From positions 1-64,000 of the forward strand of contig JBQNAI010000004.1 in the NCBI GenBank assembly GCA_052170555.1: DNA of 64,000 nt, given 5' to 3'. The translations under genes were made by a program, and so were the position numbers. The stretch is from Scybalousia_A sp052170555 (GTDB lineage Bacteria > Bacteroidota > Bacteroidia > Bacteroidales > P3). The first letter of the stretch is position 1. Each line of letters begins with the position of its first letter. The notes under the pieces were generated by a model that was not told the origin of the DNA, did no database searches, and saw nothing but the letters and a program-made list of their open reading frames with translations. This document shows positions 15,083-24,196 of this stretch, one piece after another.

Positions 15083-17191
15083 CTAATGATTATTATTTAT
15101 CATTCCTCTTTGAATGAGGAGATATTTTATGTCCGCATCTTTTCCTCTGAATCTGCGATATTGTTCTGTGGCATCATTTGTTCCGCCGTGTGCCAGAATG
15201 TAGTCTTTGAATTTATTACTAATTGTTTTATTGAAGATATCTCCTGTTTCTTCCCATGCAACAAAAGCATCTGCATCTAACATTTCACTCCATGTGTAAC
15301 AATAATACCCTGCCGAGTATCCTCCCCCGAAAATATGGGTGAAATATGTACTTCTATAACGAGGGGGAATTTGTTCTGGCACACCGATATTTTGCATTGT
15401 TTTCGTCTCAAATTCTTGTAAGGAAATTGTGTCATCAACTGAGAATTTATGCAGCTGCATATCCAACCAAGCTGCAGCAAGTAATTCCGTAAACATGAAA
15501 CCTTGATTGAAATATTTAGCTTTTTGTATTTTGTCTATGATGGATTGAGGAATAATTTCGCCTTTTGTATTTTTAGCGTAAGACTTTAATACTTCAGGTT
15601 GCATACACCAGTGCTCATATAACTGCGATGGACATTCTACAAAATCAGTGGGAACACTCGTGCCTGATGTTGAAGGATAGGTCCCATCTGATAGAAATTC
15701 GTTTATAGCGTGTCCCATTTCATGAAAAATAGTTAAAGCTTCATCTGCTGTTAACGTTGTTCTATTATCTTGTTTTGTATAGTTGAAACAAACTTGTACT
15801 ATAGGAGAAATATTTTTGCTACGATACTTGTATTGAGGAGTGAATGTCGTACACCAAGCACCACCACTTTTGCCGTTTCTTATGAATGGATCAAAATAAA
15901 GAACACCTTTATGATTGCCGTTCTCATCTTTGACCTGATAAACGTCCACATCTTTTGCATATGTTTGAATGTTGTTGAGTTTAGTAAAGGTAAGACCATA
16001 TAATTTTGTAATATTGTTAAAACAACCTTGTTTAACATTTTCTATTTCAAAATAAGGACGAGTTTGTTCTTCATCAAAATCATATTTTTTCTTCTTCAAT
16101 TTTTCGGCATAATAGTACATATCCCATCCTTTTAACTCAGCACCTTTTTCATCTTGTGATAACATTGCTTGAAATTCCTTTATGTCATTGTTAGCTGTGA
16201 TAACAGAATATCTAAGACAATTTTTTATTATGCTATCTGCATTTTGAGGAGTCTTAGCCATCCGTTCCTCCAATTGCCATGAAGCAAAATTTTCATAACC
16301 TAAAATTTTTGCCATTTGAGCTCTTAAATGGAGTATCTGTTCAGCAATTTTATTGTTGTTATATTGATTGTCATTATTACCTCTGTTGATCCTGGCTTCA
16401 AAAATCTGTCGACGTAATTTTCTATTTTCAGAATATGTCAGGAAAGGTATTACACTTGAATTGTCTAGGGTAAATATCCATTTGCCATCTTGTTGTTGTT
16501 CTTTGGCGACCTTACTGGCGTTTTGGATTAACCATGTAGGTAATCCTTTCAAATCTCCCTTGTCTGTAATGACTAATTTATAATTTTTTGTCTCTGATAG
16601 GACATTGTCATTGTATTTGTTATTTAGACTGACAAGTTGTTGATTAATTTTTTTTAATTCATTTTTTTTCTCACTATTTAGTAAAGCTCCTCCACGAACA
16701 AAAGAATCGTATGTTTTTTTTAGTAGATGTGTTTGCTCTTCATTTAGATTAGATTTACTACGATTATCCCACACTGTTTTGATTCGGTTAAACAGTTTTT
16801 CGTTTAGTTTAATCTCTGTCTCATGATCCGAAAGTATGGGGGAAATTTTCTCTTGTAATTTTTGCAACTCCTCATTAGTATTGCATCCTACCATATTTTG
16901 ATAGAGTAAAACAACACGACTTAATAATCTTCCACTATAGTCCAGAGCTGCTATGGTATTATCAAATGTGGGTTTATCAGAATTGTTTATTATAGAGTCA
17001 ATTTCTTTGTCGTGAATTTTGATTGCTTCCGTTATCGCTGGTTCATAGTCTGAGATTTTAATATCATTGAATGGCACTGTGCCAAATGGAGTATTCCAAT
17101 CATCCAGTAATAGATTTTTTATATCACTTTTGCCACATCCTGTTAGGATTAAAAATGCTACGCTACACATTGCAATTAATGTTTTTTTCAT
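15083..17191 (-). CDS. M3 family oligopeptidase, Dcp-like lipoprotein
   Basis: A 702-residue zinc metallopeptidase of family M3 (peptidyl-dipeptidase Dcp/oligopeptidase A group). The zinc site is HEMGHAINEFLS (HExxH at about residue 489), followed by the second-ligand region PTDFVECPSQLYEHW. Upstream are YFDPFIRNGKSGGAWCTTFT and downstream RYRSTYFTHIFGGGYSAGYY, both typical of Dcp. The N-terminus has a signal with lipobox LILTGC, so this copy should be lipid-anchored outside the cytoplasm, trimming peptides into dipeptides for uptake. Length is normal. It follows plsY by 59 bp with no clear promoter, so it is likely co-transcribed with it. Confidence 0.92.
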   Translation of the reverse strand: MKKTLIAMCSVAFLILTGCGKSDIKNLLLDDWNTPFGTVPFNDIKISDYEPAITEAIKIHDKEIDSIINNSDKPTFDNTIAALDYSGRLLSRVVLLYQNMVGCNTNEELQKLQEKISPILSDHETEIKLNEKLFNRIKTVWDNRSKSNLNEEQTHLLKKTYDSFVRGGALLNSEKKNELKKINQQLVSLNNKYNDNVLSETKNYKLVITDKGDLKGLPTWLIQNASKVAKEQQQDGKWIFTLDNSSVIPFLTYSENRKLRRQIFEARINRGNNDNQYNNNKIAEQILHLRAQMAKILGYENFASWQLEERMAKTPQNADSIIKNCLRYSVITANNDIKEFQAMLSQDEKGAELKGWDMYYYAEKLKKKKYDFDEEQTRPYFEIENVKQGCFNNITKLYGLTFTKLNNIQTYAKDVDVYQVKDENGNHKGVLYFDPFIRNGKSGGAWCTTFTPQYKYRSKNISPIVQVCFNYTKQDNRTTLTADEALTIFHEMGHAINEFLSDGTYPSTSGTSVPTDFVECPSQLYEHWCMQPEVLKSYAKNTKGEIIPQSIIDKIQKAKYFNQGFMFTELLAAAWLDMQLHKFSVDDTISLQEFETKTMQNIGVPEQIPPRYRSTYFTHIFGGGYSAGYYCYTWSEMLDADAFVAWEETGDIFNKTISNKFKDYILAHGGTNDATEQYRRFRGKDADIKYLLIQRGMINNNH

Positions 17192-17250
17192 ATTGTATTT
17201 CTTTATTGATTTATATGAATGGTTGGTATGTATTTACTAATCTAACTTTG

Positions 17251-17946
17251 CTATTTATTATCGCTATTTACAGTCTTTTTAAAATTAAATTTAGGTTCCT
17301 CATTATTACGTAAGCGTTTGATATTTTTTCTATGTGTCCAGACGATGAAAATAGCCACTATAACTGAAAATATTGCCATGGAAAGGGTTATATCTTCGTG
17401 TTTAGGCAACCAAAGTTTGCTTGTAAGATAAAGAATAGGGAAACTAATTGCTGCGGTTATGGAGGAAACCGAAATATATTTAGTAAGAATAAATGTAAGT
17501 ATGAATACGGCGAGTACGAAAGGAATAATATTGTTGAAAAGACCAATGACAGCCCCTAACATAGTAGCAACACCTTTCCCCCCTTTGAATCCTGCAAAGA
17601 TAGGTAATGCATGACCAACAACGACGGTGATTGCAACAGCTAAAGAATAGTAAGAAAAATCATTTACCCAGCCCAAATCTTTTAGAAATGAGGCAAAAAC
17701 ATTAGCAGATAAATAAACTGCTATCCAACCCTTAGCAACATCTAATGCAAGTACAACCAAGCCTGGTAAAAGTCCCAAGACCCTGATAGTATTAGTCGCA
17801 CCGGCATTATGAGAGCCGGCTTTACGAACATCAGTTCCGAAAAAACTTTTACCAATCCAAACAGCAGAAGGAATGCTTCCTAATAAATATGCAATAGCAA
17901 GTCCCAAGAGTAATTCTAGTGCTCTATATATTGTAAAATGTTCCAT
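17251..17946 (-). CDS. plsY: Glycerol-3-phosphate acyltransferase PlsY
   Basis: A 231-residue inner-membrane enzyme that transfers the acyl group from acyl-phosphate to glycerol 3-phosphate, making lysophosphatidic acid for phospholipids. The three conserved loops are visible: LLGSIPSAVWIG with the DVRKAGSHNAGATNTIR block near residue 45, FKGGKGVATMLG near 120, and a later basic cytosolic tail, WTHRKNIKRL(R)N. About five membrane helices are present. It lies 70 bp after pdxJ and 59 bp before the M3 peptidase gene. The C-terminus past residue 205 is a charged tail. Confidence 0.95.
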   Translation of the reverse strand: MEHFTIYRALELLLGLAIAYLLGSIPSAVWIGKSFFGTDVRKAGSHNAGATNTIRVLGLLPGLVVLALDVAKGWIAVYLSANVFASFLKDLGWVNDFSYYSLAVAITVVVGHALPIFAGFKGGKGVATMLGAVIGLFNNIIPFVLAVFILTFILTKYISVSSITAAISFPILYLTSKLWLPKHEDITLSMAIFSVIVAIFIVWTHRKNIKRLRNNEEPKFNFKKTVNSDNK

Positions 17947-18016
17947 AAAACTTACCTCGTTTGGTTAATTATTTACCACCAATTGTGAAAAAAACATATT
18001 TACATTGTTGAGAAAT

Positions 18017-18727
18017 TTATTTTAAACAATGTAAATACATTCTAATTGTGTTTTTTAATCCATAATACAGCGAATCGCATATGAGAGCGTGTCCAATAGA
18101 TACTTCATCTGTCCATGGTATCATTTGATGGTAATATTCTAAATTTTCTAAACTCAAATCGTGTCCGGCATTTAATCCCAACTGGCATTTTTTTGTACAT
18201 TCTGCCGTTTTAATGAACGATTCAATGGCTTGTTCTTTATTCATTGAATAATTTTCTGCATAACTCTGAGTGTACAACTCAACTCTATCTGCACCACAGT
18301 CCCTTGCCCCTTTTACCATATCACAGTCAGGGTCTACGAATATAGATACTCTGCATGTTTTTTGCAATCTTGCAACAACATTTTTTAAGAATTTGGAATT
18401 GCTTATTGTGTCCCATCCGTGATTACTAGTCAATTGATTTGGTTTGTCGGGGACTAATGTAGCCTGTGTAGGTTTGATATTTTCAATAATTGATATATAT
18501 CTATCGTCTGGATACCCTTCAATATTGAATTCCGTAGTCACTATTTCTTTTAGATTAAATACATCATTCTTTGTTATGTGTCTTTCATCAGGACGTGGAT
18601 GTACGGTAATACCCTCTGCTCCGAATGACTCTATGTCCGTCGTAAGTTTGATAATATTAGGATTATTACCTCCGCGAGCATTTCTTAATGTTGCTATCTT
18701 GTTGATATTTACGCTTAATCGTGTCAT
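18017..18727 (-). CDS. pdxJ: Pyridoxine 5'-phosphate synthase
   Basis: A 236-residue TIM-barrel enzyme making pyridoxine 5'-phosphate from 1-deoxyxylulose 5-phosphate and 3-amino-2-oxopropyl phosphate, the last step of the DXP-dependent B6 route. Recognisable blocks are LSVNINKIATLRNARGGNNP, GITVHPRPDERHI, NIEGYPDDR, LVPDKPNQLTSNHGWD, DCGADRVELYTQSYAE and GLNAGHDLSLENL, ending with SIGHALICDSLYYGL. Length is normal. It is the first gene of the leftward group pdxJ-plsY-M3-sulfatase-acyl-CoA reductase and has a TACCTTTG promoter 32 bp upstream. Confidence 0.97.
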   Translation of the reverse strand: MTRLSVNINKIATLRNARGGNNPNIIKLTTDIESFGAEGITVHPRPDERHITKNDVFNLKEIVTTEFNIEGYPDDRYISIIENIKPTQATLVPDKPNQLTSNHGWDTISNSKFLKNVVARLQKTCRVSIFVDPDCDMVKGARDCGADRVELYTQSYAENYSMNKEQAIESFIKTAECTKKCQLGLNAGHDLSLENLEYYHQMIPWTDEVSIGHALICDSLYYGLKNTIRMYLHCLK

Positions 18728-18758
18728 TTTAGTACAGTTTTGCCGATATATTCGTTTG

Positions 18759-18766
18759 CAAAGGTA
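18759..18766 (-). promoter_or_regulatory. pdxJ operon promoter (-7 box TACCTTTG)
   Basis: The minus-strand TACCTTTG fits TAnnTTTG perfectly and is the only good box upstream of the five-gene leftward run down to 12030. Confidence 0.7.
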
Positions 18767-18903
18767 GTATAAAAAATTGAAATGAGAAATAAATTTGTAT
18801 GCATCGGCATAATTATTTATATCTACTAAAGAAGAATTGAAAATTCTTGTATCATATCAAAATTTCATCATTTTTGAGTATTGTAAGATGAAAAAATATG
18901 TGG

Positions 18904-18911
18904 TAAATTTG
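18904..18911 (+). promoter_or_regulatory. CDF transporter promoter (-7 box TAAATTTG)
   Basis: A perfect TAnnTTTG box, 52 bp before the transporter ATG. Confidence 0.7.
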
Positions 18912-18962
18912 CGATTCAAAAGATATGACCGTAAAAACTAATAATTAAAATTTATAAACAAA

Positions 18963-19967
18963 ATGGGAGAAGAATATATTCACAATCACAAATGTGATTG
19001 CCATGAACACGAACAGCAAAATGGTGGACGTAATCATAGTCATTGTGGTTCTCAAGATAAAGAACACGCTCATCATCATCACCATCACCATGAAATAAAT
19101 GCAAATTCGTTAAACAAAGCATTCATTTTCGGTATTGTATTGAACAGTTCGTTTGTTATAATTGAGTTCTTGATAGGTTTTTTTTCTAATTCGATAGGTT
19201 TAATTTCCGATGCAGGGCACAATCTTTCCGATGTAGCTTCATTGGTCCTTGCTTTGATGGCTTTCAGGGTAGCAAAAATACATTCCAATCAGAAATATAC
19301 TTACGGATATAGAAAAATGACTATCCATGTTTCGCTTATCAACGCTGTTATTTTACTTGTGGCAGTGGCTTTTATTGTAATAGAAAGTGTACACAAGTTA
19401 TTTGTTTTGGAAGTTGTTGAAGGTGAGATGATAAGTATTACTGCTATGGTTGGCGTACTAATAAACGGCTTGACAGCATGGTTATTTATGAAAGATAAAG
19501 AGAAAGATCTTAATGTAAAAGGAGCATATTTACATATGGCCACTGATGCTTTAGTATCAATCGGTGTAGTTGTATCAGGAATAATAATAATGGCAACCGG
19601 AATGTATTGGATAGACGGAGTGATAGGCTTGATAGTGGCTTGTATTATCATTTACTCTACAATTGATTTACTAAAAGATTCCATTCGGTTGGCATTGGAT
19701 GGTGTTCCGAAGGGAATTTCTATTGGTGAAATAGAAAAAGGAATTCATAATATTGCAAACGTTAGAGACATACACCATATTCATATTTGGGCAATCTCTA
19801 CTACAGAAAATTCTTTGACAGCTCATATAAAAATCAACGATATTAATGATTTGGAGCAGACTAAACATCTAATTAAATCTTATCTTAAAGATCACAATAT
19901 AACCCATTCTACTTTGGAAGTAGAAGATTCACTCTCTGAGTGTAAGGAAAAAGATTGCTGTTGTTAA
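18963..19967 (+). CDS. Cation diffusion facilitator, CzcD/ZitB-type zinc exporter
   Basis: A 334-residue inner-membrane exporter that should move Zn2+ (or a similar divalent metal) out of the cytosol in exchange for protons. The first 45 residues are packed with His and Cys, including a run of seven His at about 37-43, and likely bind metal. Six membrane helices follow; the metal site is visible as SDAGHNLSDV in helix 2 and HMATDALVS in helix 5. The cytosolic domain begins after IDLLKDSIRLALDGVP and has the VRDIHHIHIWAIS motif. The protein ends in SECKEKDCCC, an extra possible metal site. It has its own promoter and is followed by a hairpin terminator. Confidence 0.95.
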   Translation: MGEEYIHNHKCDCHEHEQQNGGRNHSHCGSQDKEHAHHHHHHHEINANSLNKAFIFGIVLNSSFVIIEFLIGFFSNSIGLISDAGHNLSDVASLVLALMAFRVAKIHSNQKYTYGYRKMTIHVSLINAVILLVAVAFIVIESVHKLFVLEVVEGEMISITAMVGVLINGLTAWLFMKDKEKDLNVKGAYLHMATDALVSIGVVVSGIIIMATGMYWIDGVIGLIVACIIIYSTIDLLKDSIRLALDGVPKGISIGEIEKGIHNIANVRDIHHIHIWAISTTENSLTAHIKINDINDLEQTKHLIKSYLKDHNITHSTLEVEDSLSECKEKDCCC

Positions 19968-19971
19968 AAAA

Positions 19972-20021
19972 GAAAAAATTAAAGTCTGACTTTAATTTTT
20001 TATTGTCAGACTTTAATTTTC
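19972..20021. repeat. Two-unit 21-bp array forming hairpin terminator
   Basis: Units begin at 19983 and 20004 (cores AGTCTGACTTT and TGTCAGACTTT), 21 bp apart. The arms 19975-19990 and 20005-20020 pair perfectly over 16 bp with a 14-base loop and a T-rich right side, 8 bp after the CDF stop. It probably ends that transcript. Confidence 0.8.
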
Positions 20022-20196
20022 TGAAATGATGGTATACAATTTTTAATTTTAAAATTGTTCGAATATTTTTGAATCAGTGACAATATATTAGTTAGAATTG
20101 TTAATTGGAGTTATAAAAATAAACTTTTTTCTAGTAAATCATAGTCTATTTTACGATATTCAATCAAATGTTTTAGAAAAAAGACAATTATTTTTG

Positions 20197-20204
20197 TAAT
20201 TTTG
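20197..20204 (+). promoter_or_regulatory. Efflux operon promoter (-7 box TAATTTTG)
   Basis: A perfect TAnnTTTG box 58 bp before the TolC-like ATG. It is the only strong box before the four-gene efflux run. Confidence 0.7.
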
Positions 20205-20262
20205 CGTTTGAAGGTGGCATACAGATGAGAGAATAATTTAATAAAAATAAATTAGTGTAGTA

Positions 20263-21762
20263 ATGAAGAAACAAATAGTTGTAATATTAGCATTTAGTTT
20301 GGTATTTTGTTTATTTAACGATGTGAGAAGTCAGGGGCTTACGTTGGATTCTTGCAGACATATGGCATTAAGGCACAATAAAGGGGCTGAAATATCACAG
20401 GAGTCTTTACTTGCAGCACAGGAAATAAGGAAAGCGGCTTTTACACAGTTTCTTCCGTCGTTTAATGCTAGTGGATCGTACCTTTATAACTCTAAAAATA
20501 TTAGTATTTTGGGAGAAGATAAAGTTCTTCCAGTAGGGTCATTAACATCGGATGGCAAGTTTACATACACAATGGACGATATAGTCACCATTCCTTACGG
20601 AACAGGAAAAGTACCAATTAATTCACAAGGACAACCTACAAAAAATCCAAAGGAATTTATACCCAAACATGTTGCTTATCTGCCAAAGGACCAATTAAGC
20701 TTTGATATGCAAAATATTTTTGTAGCAGGTATAGGTTTTACTCAACCGATATTTATGGGAGGTAAGATATTGGCTTTATATAAACTCTCAAAGGCTACTG
20801 AAAATATTGCATTATTATCTGCAAATAATAAAGATATTGGAATAATGATAGAGGTTGATGAGGCTTATTGGCGTGTTGTTTCTTTGCAAAAGAAAGTGGA
20901 GTTAGCAAAAGAGTATAATGAGTTACTGAAAACAACATATGCAAATGTAAGATCAATGTTTGATGAGGGAATTGCAACGAACAATGATTTATTAAAAGTA
21001 CAAGTGAAACTAAACGAGAGTGAGATGGCATTGACTAAGGCTGAGAATGGGTTGAGTCTTAGTAAAATGCTTTTGAATCAAATATGCGGTATGACTTCTG
21101 ATATGGATTATGTTTTAGATGATTCAATCTATATAAGTAATTCCGATATTGTTAAGATAATTGATATAAAACAAGAAATCAGTAGCCGAATAGAAGTTAT
21201 GATATTGGAACAAACGGTAAATATCGCTAAAACACAGGTTGATATTGCTCGTTCTCGTTTTATGCCTAGTATGGTTGCCAATGGTAGTTATGTACTTTCC
21301 AATCCTAATATGTTTAATGGTTTTGACAAATCCTTTAATGGGATGTTTACTGTTGGGATTGGTATTACTATGCCTATATTTCATTTTGGTGATAGGATAC
21401 ATACTTTGAAGGCGGCCAAACATCAATTACGTGTAGCAGAGCTTACCAGGGATGAAACTATGGAAAAATTGGAATTACAAGCAAATATGAAACAGAATTC
21501 CAGAAATGAAGCTGTCAAACAGTCTATAATGGCTACTAATAATATGCTTCATGCTGAGGAGAATTTACGTACGGCTCAGCTTGGCTTTGAAGAAGGAGTT
21601 ATATCTACAAGTGATTTAATGCAAGCACAGACTGCATGGGTTAGTGCAAAAAGTGAGGTTATAGATGCTAAAATTAATATGATGTTAACGGATTTGTATT
21701 TGAACCAATCCTTGGGAAAAGTCAAAATTCCGCATATAGATAGAACAAAGAAGACGAAATAA
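20263..21762 (+). CDS. TolC-family outer membrane efflux protein
   Basis: A 499-residue outer-membrane channel component. A signal peptide ends near residue 24 (after DVRSQG). The LTLDSCRHMALRHNKGAEIS start is the typical first helix of the family. The rest alternates long coiled-coil helices (for example LLAAQEIRKAAF and VDEAYWRVVSLQKKVELAKE) with beta-strand parts such as FSFTQPIF-like FVAGIGFTQPIFMGG and VGIGITMPIFHFGD, in two repeats of about 200 residues. It should form a trimeric duct linked to the HlyD-like adaptor encoded next. First gene of the TolC-HlyD-ABC2-ABC2 operon. Start ATG 20263 matches the signal peptide. Confidence 0.9.
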   Translation: MKKQIVVILAFSLVFCLFNDVRSQGLTLDSCRHMALRHNKGAEISQESLLAAQEIRKAAFTQFLPSFNASGSYLYNSKNISILGEDKVLPVGSLTSDGKFTYTMDDIVTIPYGTGKVPINSQGQPTKNPKEFIPKHVAYLPKDQLSFDMQNIFVAGIGFTQPIFMGGKILALYKLSKATENIALLSANNKDIGIMIEVDEAYWRVVSLQKKVELAKEYNELLKTTYANVRSMFDEGIATNNDLLKVQVKLNESEMALTKAENGLSLSKMLLNQICGMTSDMDYVLDDSIYISNSDIVKIIDIKQEISSRIEVMILEQTVNIAKTQVDIARSRFMPSMVANGSYVLSNPNMFNGFDKSFNGMFTVGIGITMPIFHFGDRIHTLKAAKHQLRVAELTRDETMEKLELQANMKQNSRNEAVKQSIMATNNMLHAEENLRTAQLGFEEGVISTSDLMQAQTAWVSAKSEVIDAKINMMLTDLYLNQSLGKVKIPHIDRTKKTK

Positions 21763-21835
21763 TAAAATATGGATATCTGTTACGAGAACAAGATACCGTG
21801 TTAATCAAATGGAGTGAGTAGAATATAAAAAATAG

Positions 21836-22846
21836 ATGAAAGATATGAAAACAAAAGAGAACAAAACCTTAGTAATGTCATTTGTGATATTGATTTCTTT
21901 TATAGCTATCATAGGTATTATTGGATATTTCATATTATCTCCTAGTGAATTGATTTTGCAAGGAGAAGTTGAAGCTAACGAAGTGCGTGTTAGCGGAAAG
22001 TTAGCCGGAAGGATTCTTGAATTGAAGGCAAGAGAGGGTGAGAGTGTACAGAAAGGACAAGTATTGGTTTTGATAGATTCTCCCGAAATCAATGCTAAGG
22101 CTTTGCAGGCAAGAAGTGTGCAGCAAGTTGCACAAGCCGTAAGTAATAAAGCTAAAAATGGTGCAAGAAAAGAGATGATAGAGGGAGCAAAGGAGCAATA
22201 TGAGAGAGCAAAAGCGGCAGCTGATTACGCTACAAAGAGTTATCAAAGGATGAAAAATTTATATGATAAGGGTGTTATTGCAGCTCAAAAGTTTGATGAA
22301 GTAGAAGCACAATACAAAGCGGCTATTGCACAGCAAAAAGCAGCAAAAAGTCAATATGATATGGCGATAAATGGGACACAAATAGAAGATAAAGAGGCAG
22401 CATTGGCTCAAGTGAATCAGGCAAAGGGAGCTGTAATGGAAGTTTCTTCATATATGAGCGAGACTAAATTGATTGCACCGATTAGTGGGGAAATAGGGGA
22501 GATTTACCCTAAAGTTGGAGAACTTGTTGGCACTGGCTCTCCGATTATGACTATTGTTGATTTGAATGATATTTGGGTTACATTTAATATTAGAGAGGAG
22601 CTGTTAAGTAAAATAGGTATGGGAGATATTATTACTGCGAAGGTTCCTGCTTTAAATAACAAAGAAGTTAAATTGAAAGTAAATTATATTAAGGTTTTGG
22701 GATCTTACGCCACCTGGAAGGCGACTAAATTGACTGATGAGTACGATACAAAAACGTTTGAGGTGAAGGCGGTGCCTATAGAGAAAATTAACGGTTTTCG
22801 ACCAGGAATGAGTGTTATTGTCAATTGGACAAAACTGAGAAAATAG
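21836..22846 (+). CDS. HlyD/EmrA-family periplasmic adaptor (membrane fusion protein)
   Basis: A 336-residue adaptor with one N-terminal membrane helix (about residues 12-34) and a periplasmic part. The biotinyl-lipoyl half-motifs are visible as LQGEVEANEVRVSGKLAGRI and LIAPISGEIGEIYPKVGELV, on either side of a long Ala/Lys/Gln-rich coiled-coil hairpin (about residues 80-195). A beta-barrel part with DLNDIWVTFNIREELLSKIG follows. It should bridge the two ABC-2 permeases to the TolC-like channel. A second ATG at codon 4 (21845) is an alternative start. It is 73 bp after the TolC-like gene in the same direction. Confidence 0.9.
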   Translation: MKDMKTKENKTLVMSFVILISFIAIIGIIGYFILSPSELILQGEVEANEVRVSGKLAGRILELKAREGESVQKGQVLVLIDSPEINAKALQARSVQQVAQAVSNKAKNGARKEMIEGAKEQYERAKAAADYATKSYQRMKNLYDKGVIAAQKFDEVEAQYKAAIAQQKAAKSQYDMAINGTQIEDKEAALAQVNQAKGAVMEVSSYMSETKLIAPISGEIGEIYPKVGELVGTGSPIMTIVDLNDIWVTFNIREELLSKIGMGDIITAKVPALNNKEVKLKVNYIKVLGSYATWKATKLTDEYDTKTFEVKAVPIEKINGFRPGMSVIVNWTKLRK

Positions 22847-22880
22847 CATATCAATGTGTACGTGACGTATATTATTTAAA

Positions 22881-22933
22881 TTCTTTTCAAAAAATAATTT
22901 ACTAACGTGGGACTTTAATTTGCTAATATGAGA
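22881..22933. repeat. Short 21-bp-phased intergenic array
   Basis: A complete unit at 22906-22926 (core CGTGGGACTTT, linker AATTTGCTAA) is preceded by a TTCAAAAAATAATTTACTAA-type unit and followed by the start of a third (TATGAGAC). It lies inside the efflux operon, between the HlyD-like and first permease genes, so it is not an operon-end terminator. Confidence 0.7.
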
Positions 22934-23013
22934 CAACAGATTGTTGATATGGTATTGTAGTAAAGTATAAAGAGATAATGAACATTTGAAACATAAAAAA
23001 GGGAGGTGTTTTT

Positions 23014-24183
23014 ATGATGGCAAAAGGTTTTATACCTGTATTGAGAAGAGAATGGAGAAGAATAACTTTTCGTCCGATATATCTTATGATGATGGTTATT
23101 ATACCTTCTATAGTTATTGTGTTTTTTGCTACGTTCTTGAATCAAGGTATGCCATCGTCGTTACCTATAGCAGTTGTGGATTTTGATAATTCTTCGACAT
23201 CTCGTTTGATTGTTCGCAATATTTCTGCCGGACAAACATGTGAAGTTAGGTATAAGTTGACTTCATATGAAAGTTGTAAAACAAAAATGCAAACGGGAGA
23301 CATCTATGCTTATGTAATAATTCCTAGAAACTTCGAAAAAGACTTGTATAATAAGAAAAATCCTATAGTAAATTTCTATACAGAGTATGCACATTACTTG
23401 GCGGGATCTTTGATTATGAAGGAAATTAATACCACACTGTCAACACTAGCTGCAGGGGTGGATTTGAAAGTTCGTTTAGCAAAAGGTCAGCAGTACGATA
23501 TTGCAATGGCACAGGTAAATCCCATAAGGAATGATATGCATATTATAGGAAATGCTCAACTGAACTATGCATTTTACTTAACCTCTACTATTATGCCTGG
23601 AATTATATTTTTGATGGCTATGATTTGTACAGTCTATGCGATAGGTATAGAATTTAAGGTAGGTTCATCTCGTCGTTGGTTAGTAACCGGTAAAAGAGAC
23701 ATAGTCACCTCTATGGCTGGTAAATTATTTCCTTATACTGTCATATTTTCATTGATGGTAGTTGTCAGTGAAATGGTAATGGAGAAGATAATGGGTTTTC
23801 CTAGTAAAGGCAATCCCACATTGCTTTATTTGGGTGGAGTAATGACGGTAGTGGCTTATCAAGCTATGGGAATATTAGTAATAGGTTTGTTACCATCGTT
23901 AAGAACTGCCTTAAGTATTGCTGCATTTTATGGAGTAATTGGTTTTACTCTTGCAGGTTTTACGTATCCTCATTTTGCTATGCTTGATGCTGTCAAACCA
24001 TATACTTATTTGTATCCACTGAGACAATATTATATGCTTTATTGTAATGTACAAATTAATGGCTTGTCGCTTTTTGAAACCTTATGGCCGTTTTTGTACT
24101 TATTGATATTCAATTTTGCTCCATTTATCGTACTATGGAATATCAGACGAACGGCAATTAAATTGGATTACGAGAGAAATTAA
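23014..24183 (+). CDS. ABC-2 type transporter permease
   Basis: A 389-residue ABC-2 permease (YhhJ/YbhS/YbhR group). One N-terminal helix (MMMVIIPSIVIVFFATFL) is followed by a periplasmic domain of about 130 residues starting SLPIAVVDFDNSSTSR. Five more helices make up the C-terminal half, with IAFYGVIGFTLAGFTYP-like and YPLRQYY motifs typical of the group. A strong Shine-Dalgarno GGGAGG sits 8 bp before ATG 23014. It acts with the next gene as a heterodimer for drug or lipid efflux through the HlyD and TolC partners. No ATP-binding subunit is encoded next to it. Confidence 0.9.
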   Translation: MMAKGFIPVLRREWRRITFRPIYLMMMVIIPSIVIVFFATFLNQGMPSSLPIAVVDFDNSSTSRLIVRNISAGQTCEVRYKLTSYESCKTKMQTGDIYAYVIIPRNFEKDLYNKKNPIVNFYTEYAHYLAGSLIMKEINTTLSTLAAGVDLKVRLAKGQQYDIAMAQVNPIRNDMHIIGNAQLNYAFYLTSTIMPGIIFLMAMICTVYAIGIEFKVGSSRRWLVTGKRDIVTSMAGKLFPYTVIFSLMVVVSEMVMEKIMGFPSKGNPTLLYLGGVMTVVAYQAMGILVIGLLPSLRTALSIAAFYGVIGFTLAGFTYPHFAMLDAVKPYTYLYPLRQYYMLYCNVQINGLSLFETLWPFLYLLIFNFAPFIVLWNIRRTAIKLDYERN

Positions 24184-24196
24184 TACTTTGCATTCT

